Part shown: positions 61,494 to 64,000 of the stretch, piece after piece
How positions within the stretch are numbered: the stretch's first letter is position 1
Layout of the letters: each line of letters starts with the position of its first letter
Assembly: GCA_964624795.1 (NCBI GenBank)
Contig: CAZUZS010000011.1
Span: 19,995 to 83,994, forward strand
DNA: 64,000 nt
Direction: 5' to 3'
From: CAZUZS01 sp964624795
GTDB taxonomy: Bacteria > Calditrichota > Calditrichia > RBG-13-44-9
Program-made: the position numbers and the translations under genes
The notes under the pieces: model-generated
What the model was told of the DNA's origin: nothing
Databases searched by the model: none
What the model saw: the letters and a program-made list of their open reading frames with translations, nothing else

Positions 61494-61521
61494 TTGATTT
61501 TCAGAAAAAAAACAATAAATT
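61494..61521 (+). promoter_or_regulatory. weak sigma-70-type promoter candidate for the large secreted protein
   Basis: TTGATT at 61494-61499 and TAAATT at 61516-61521 with 16 bases between. It implies a leader of about 160 bases, in which GGGAGGTGAT at 61603-61612 and small stems are visible. Confidence 0.3.
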
Positions 61522-61690
61522 CTTTATTGCAGGAAGCGATAATATTAGCTACTTACCTGTCACGCAAAAAAAGCCGAAAAAAAGAATGCTTTACTTCTGT
61601 AAGGGAGGTGATATTCTTGAGTGGCACCTAATTATTCTGTTTCTTCATTTATTTTACTTCAATTTTAACTCAATTTTTGGAGGTTGTTTT

Positions 61691-64000
61691 ATGAAGCACT
61701 TTTTCAAACTAATATGTATGGCAGCTATGGTCTGTTTGCTGCCAAGCATGATTTGGGCTGCTGAAAAACCTCAAATGCCTGAATCGAAAAATCTACTGAA
61801 CGGGAAAAACGCTGCAACGCAAACTTCTATTCAAGGCAATCATCTTGACATGGGACTTTTTAAAGGACAAATATCAAATGTTACCTTGGAAAAGGACGCC
61901 TATTTCTCAGAAGGATTTGAAGCCTGGCCGCCAGCAAATATGACGCTCGATCCGGCATCCGGAGATGGCGTCTGGCTGCAGGGCGACGGAAATCCCTACG
62001 GGCCCGGCAGCGTCATCGAGGGTAGTTACTCAGCTTATTTTGACGACTACAACTATTCAAGCGGCGTGAGTGGCCAGATGATCTCAAAGAGCATTGATCT
62101 TTCTGCCGCAACAAGCCCGAGGCTAAAATTTTGGTACTGGGACAGCGGCGATAATGATGTTGTTGAAGTATATGCCAGTTCCGATAGTGTCAACTGGAAT
62201 CTGATTTATACCACACCAGCCATTGTCGATCCTTGGACCGAAGTTGACGTCCCCCTGGCAAGCTATGCCGGAGCTGCTTTTTGGTTCAAGTTTGTGGGTA
62301 CTAGCGCTTACGGGTATAGTAACCCCAATATTGATGCTGTTAGCGTGGAAGAAGCTCCCACAGATCCTGTGATGAATACTCTTTTTTCTGAACTTGTAGC
62401 ACCACCAACTTTAATTGGAGCAACGGCTTCCGATACCATGCCCCTTGTCACTAACGCAGGAGGTGGCGTCTTAACTATTTCTTCCATTTCAATCAGCAAT
62501 TCGGATTTCTCGGTGACACCAGCCTCCGGCGCGATCAATCCCGGCGATACTTTGTTTGTTATCGGGTCATTCACACCCAGCACAAATGGACTCATAACTG
62601 CGGAAATGATAATTTCCGGAGATGACCCGACAAATCCTGCCGATACGGTCATGCTTTCGGGTGTTGGCTATTCAGCCAATTATGTGACTGAAGAATTCAA
62701 TAATTGGCCGTATGAGCCGTATAATTTCAGCCGAATCGATAATAACAATGATGGAAATGTATGGTCCTGGTACCTGCTTACATCCGGAACCGACTCCAAT
62801 TTAGTAGCAGGTATCCACTACAAAAATCCCAGCAATGACGACTATCTCGTAACACCTCCAATTCCTGTTACCTCGGGAGATTTTATTTCATTTGATTCGT
62901 GGGCTTATAGTTCATCCTATCCCGAGACCTGGCAGGTATTGGTTTCAACGACGGATAACCAGGTATCAAGCTTCACTGTTGGTTTGGATACGGTGACCTC
63001 AGCAATAACCACGCCGGTTCGCTATACATATGACTTGAGTGCATTTGATGGGCAGACAATCTATGTCGCGATCCGCAACATTTCTGCGGATATGTTTTAC
63101 CAGTGGGTTGATAATGTAATTATGCCGATGCCCAATTATCCCATGTTCATCAATGAGGTCTATTACGATAGTCCCGGAACCGATGTGCACACCTTTACCG
63201 AGCTCTACGGTATGCCGGGAACCGACCTCACCGGTTACTCCCTCCTGGGTGTAAACGGAAACGGCGGCGGCACCTATGCGACAATCGATCTTTCCGGAAA
63301 TACTATTCCCGCAGACGGTTTCTTTGTAATCGGCGAGGACACAGGTGTCGTTGGAGTAGATCTAATTAACGCCGACGTTGATTTCCAGAACGGTCCCGAT
63401 AATGTCGTGCTGATGAATGGCTCGGATGTTATGGACGCAGTCGGCTATGGCGACTTCAGTTCCTCCGTATTCGTTGGCGAAGGTTCGCCGGCGGTGGACG
63501 TTTTCGGTGGTGTAAGCCTGAACCGCTACCCCGACGGATTTGATACCAATGATAATTCAGTCGATTTTCACGGTGCATACCCGACTCCGGGCGCCAGTAA
63601 TCACGATGTGGAGCCCGTTATCGGCGGCGGCACGAGCGTGGCGTTCGATACTGTTGCGGTTGGAGGCAGTGCTTCCAGCAACTACACCATTTATAATAAT
63701 GGAAGTGCCGATCTCGTGGTGGACAGCGTGGTAACTTCTAACCCCGATTTCAGTGTTGCATGGCCGGTCGATCAAATCGACACCACCATCGCACCGGGCG
63801 GAAGCGCGCAGTTCGCAGTTACATTTGCGCCAACCCAGGGAATTACTTATAACGATTCCATGGTTATTTACAGTAATGATGCAATGTACCCGCAGAATTC
63901 AATTTCCCTGTCCGGAACCGGTATGATCTCCGGGCAGAATGCTACGGTAATCCTGGCGGCGCAGGTTGGCGGCGACAGCCAGTATCGTTCCTTCTGGGTA
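61691..64000 (+). CDS. large secreted multidomain protein (3' truncated)
   Basis: The frame is open from ATG 61691 to the right edge (770 codons, no stop seen). GGAGG lies seven bases before the ATG. A signal peptide (MKHFFKLICMAAMVCLLPSM, then IWA-A) is followed by beta-rich modules. From about residue 75 lies a choice-of-anchor-J/MAM-like domain (FSEGFEAWPPANMTLDPASG); then an Ig-like ASH-type module, a second anchor-J-like domain (EEFNNWPYEPYNFSRIDN), a lamin-tail domain (FINEVYYDSPGT and on), and another ASH-type Ig module near the end (NNGSADLVVDSVVTSNPDF). The pattern fits a surface or exported adhesin or hydrolase. A type IX secretion signal, if any, would lie beyond the window. Confidence 0.85.
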   Translation, partial: MKHFFKLICMAAMVCLLPSMIWAAEKPQMPESKNLLNGKNAATQTSIQGNHLDMGLFKGQISNVTLEKDAYFSEGFEAWPPANMTLDPASGDGVWLQGDGNPYGPGSVIEGSYSAYFDDYNYSSGVSGQMISKSIDLSAATSPRLKFWYWDSGDNDVVEVYASSDSVNWNLIYTTPAIVDPWTEVDVPLASYAGAAFWFKFVGTSAYGYSNPNIDAVSVEEAPTDPVMNTLFSELVAPPTLIGATASDTMPLVTNAGGGVLTISSISISNSDFSVTPASGAINPGDTLFVIGSFTPSTNGLITAEMIISGDDPTNPADTVMLSGVGYSANYVTEEFNNWPYEPYNFSRIDNNNDGNVWSWYLLTSGTDSNLVAGIHYKNPSNDDYLVTPPIPVTSGDFISFDSWAYSSSYPETWQVLVSTTDNQVSSFTVGLDTVTSAITTPVRYTYDLSAFDGQTIYVAIRNISADMFYQWVDNVIMPMPNYPMFINEVYYDSPGTDVHTFTELYGMPGTDLTGYSLLGVNGNGGGTYATIDLSGNTIPADGFFVIGEDTGVVGVDLINADVDFQNGPDNVVLMNGSDVMDAVGYGDFSSSVFVGEGSPAVDVFGGVSLNRYPDGFDTNDNSVDFHGAYPTPGASNHDVEPVIGGGTSVAFDTVAVGGSASSNYTIYNNGSADLVVDSVVTSNPDFSVAWPVDQIDTTIAPGGSAQFAVTFAPTQGITYNDSMVIYSNDAMYPQNSISLSGTGMISGQNATVILAAQVGGDSQYRSFWV

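Noticed and set aside
61530..61690. Cyclic di-GMP or other known riboswitch before the large secreted protein
   Set aside because: A CACGCAAA stretch recalls the GEMM motif, but the remaining conserved positions and the paired stems are not there.
1..64000. tRNA genes, CRISPR arrays, insertion sequences or prophage
   Set aside because: No cloverleaf T-loop, regular repeat-spacer pattern, transposase or phage structural gene was recognised by eye; a tRNA search programme would settle the first.

Overview
The window looks like a metagenome-assembled scaffold from a diderm bacterium, most likely of the Fibrobacterota-Chlorobiota-Bacteroidota neighbourhood (Calditrichota/KSB1-like; inferred from gene style, not proven). 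Supporting this are an OmpA protein with thrombospondin type 3 repeats, a tamB-tamA pair, many signal peptides and lipoproteins, a large secreted beta-domain protein, and mid-range GC with strong GGAGG ribosome binding sites. Two runs of 100 N mark scaffold joins. No tRNA, rRNA, CRISPR array, prophage or insertion sequence was recognised.

Layout. 0-7.4 kb: tail of a GT2-like glycosyltransferase, then a leftward set of MscS channel, diguanylate cyclase, CorA, YihY-type membrane protein (broken by a gap) and glycogen phosphorylase. 7.7-16.5 kb: cell-envelope block (OmpA-TSP3, a flippase-like membrane protein, TamA, TamB). 16.9-20.6 kb: NAD(P)HX repair enzyme, a PdxJ-like protein without the PdxJ active site, and two related lipoproteins. 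20.6-27.8 kb: ligA, nth, an LTA-synthase-like transferase, a helix-hairpin-helix outer-membrane-type protein and an FmdB zinc ribbon. 28.1-35.3 kb: mazG, a PrsK-like membrane histidine kinase and a PrsR-like sigma-54 response regulator, followed by a 50-residue ORF, a receiver without phosphoacceptor, an HD-domain protein without its HD dyad, and a phosphoesterase. This stretch carries two pairs of TTGCA-N5-TGCAA palindromes. 35.4-39.6 kb: a GAF-GAF-degenerate GGDEF protein, an anti-sigma/ECF sigma pair, and holA. 39.6-47.1 kb: an NSS amino-acid transporter with its 39-residue MetS-type subunit, a split M16 peptidase pair, tatD (interrupted by an assembly artefact) and an NhaD-like antiporter. 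47.3-57.6 kb: peptidases (S9, oligoendopeptidase F), an MBL hydrolase, EamA transporter, YhbY, phosphodiester glycosidase, LOG-family and DJ-1-like proteins, and a 2-hydroxyacid dehydrogenase. 57.9-64 kb: a pentapeptide-repeat protein, a membrane-fused spermidine-synthase-like protein and the N-terminal 770 residues of a large secreted multidomain protein.

The most notable themes are (i) a self-contained two-component/sigma-54 module with paired palindromic sites before and after it, and (ii) several family members whose catalytic residues are replaced while the fold is kept (PdxJ-like, YhaM-like, receiver, DJ-1-like, GGDEF, second M16). The tatD interruption is explained by an unmerged 55-bp contig overlap rather than by biology.
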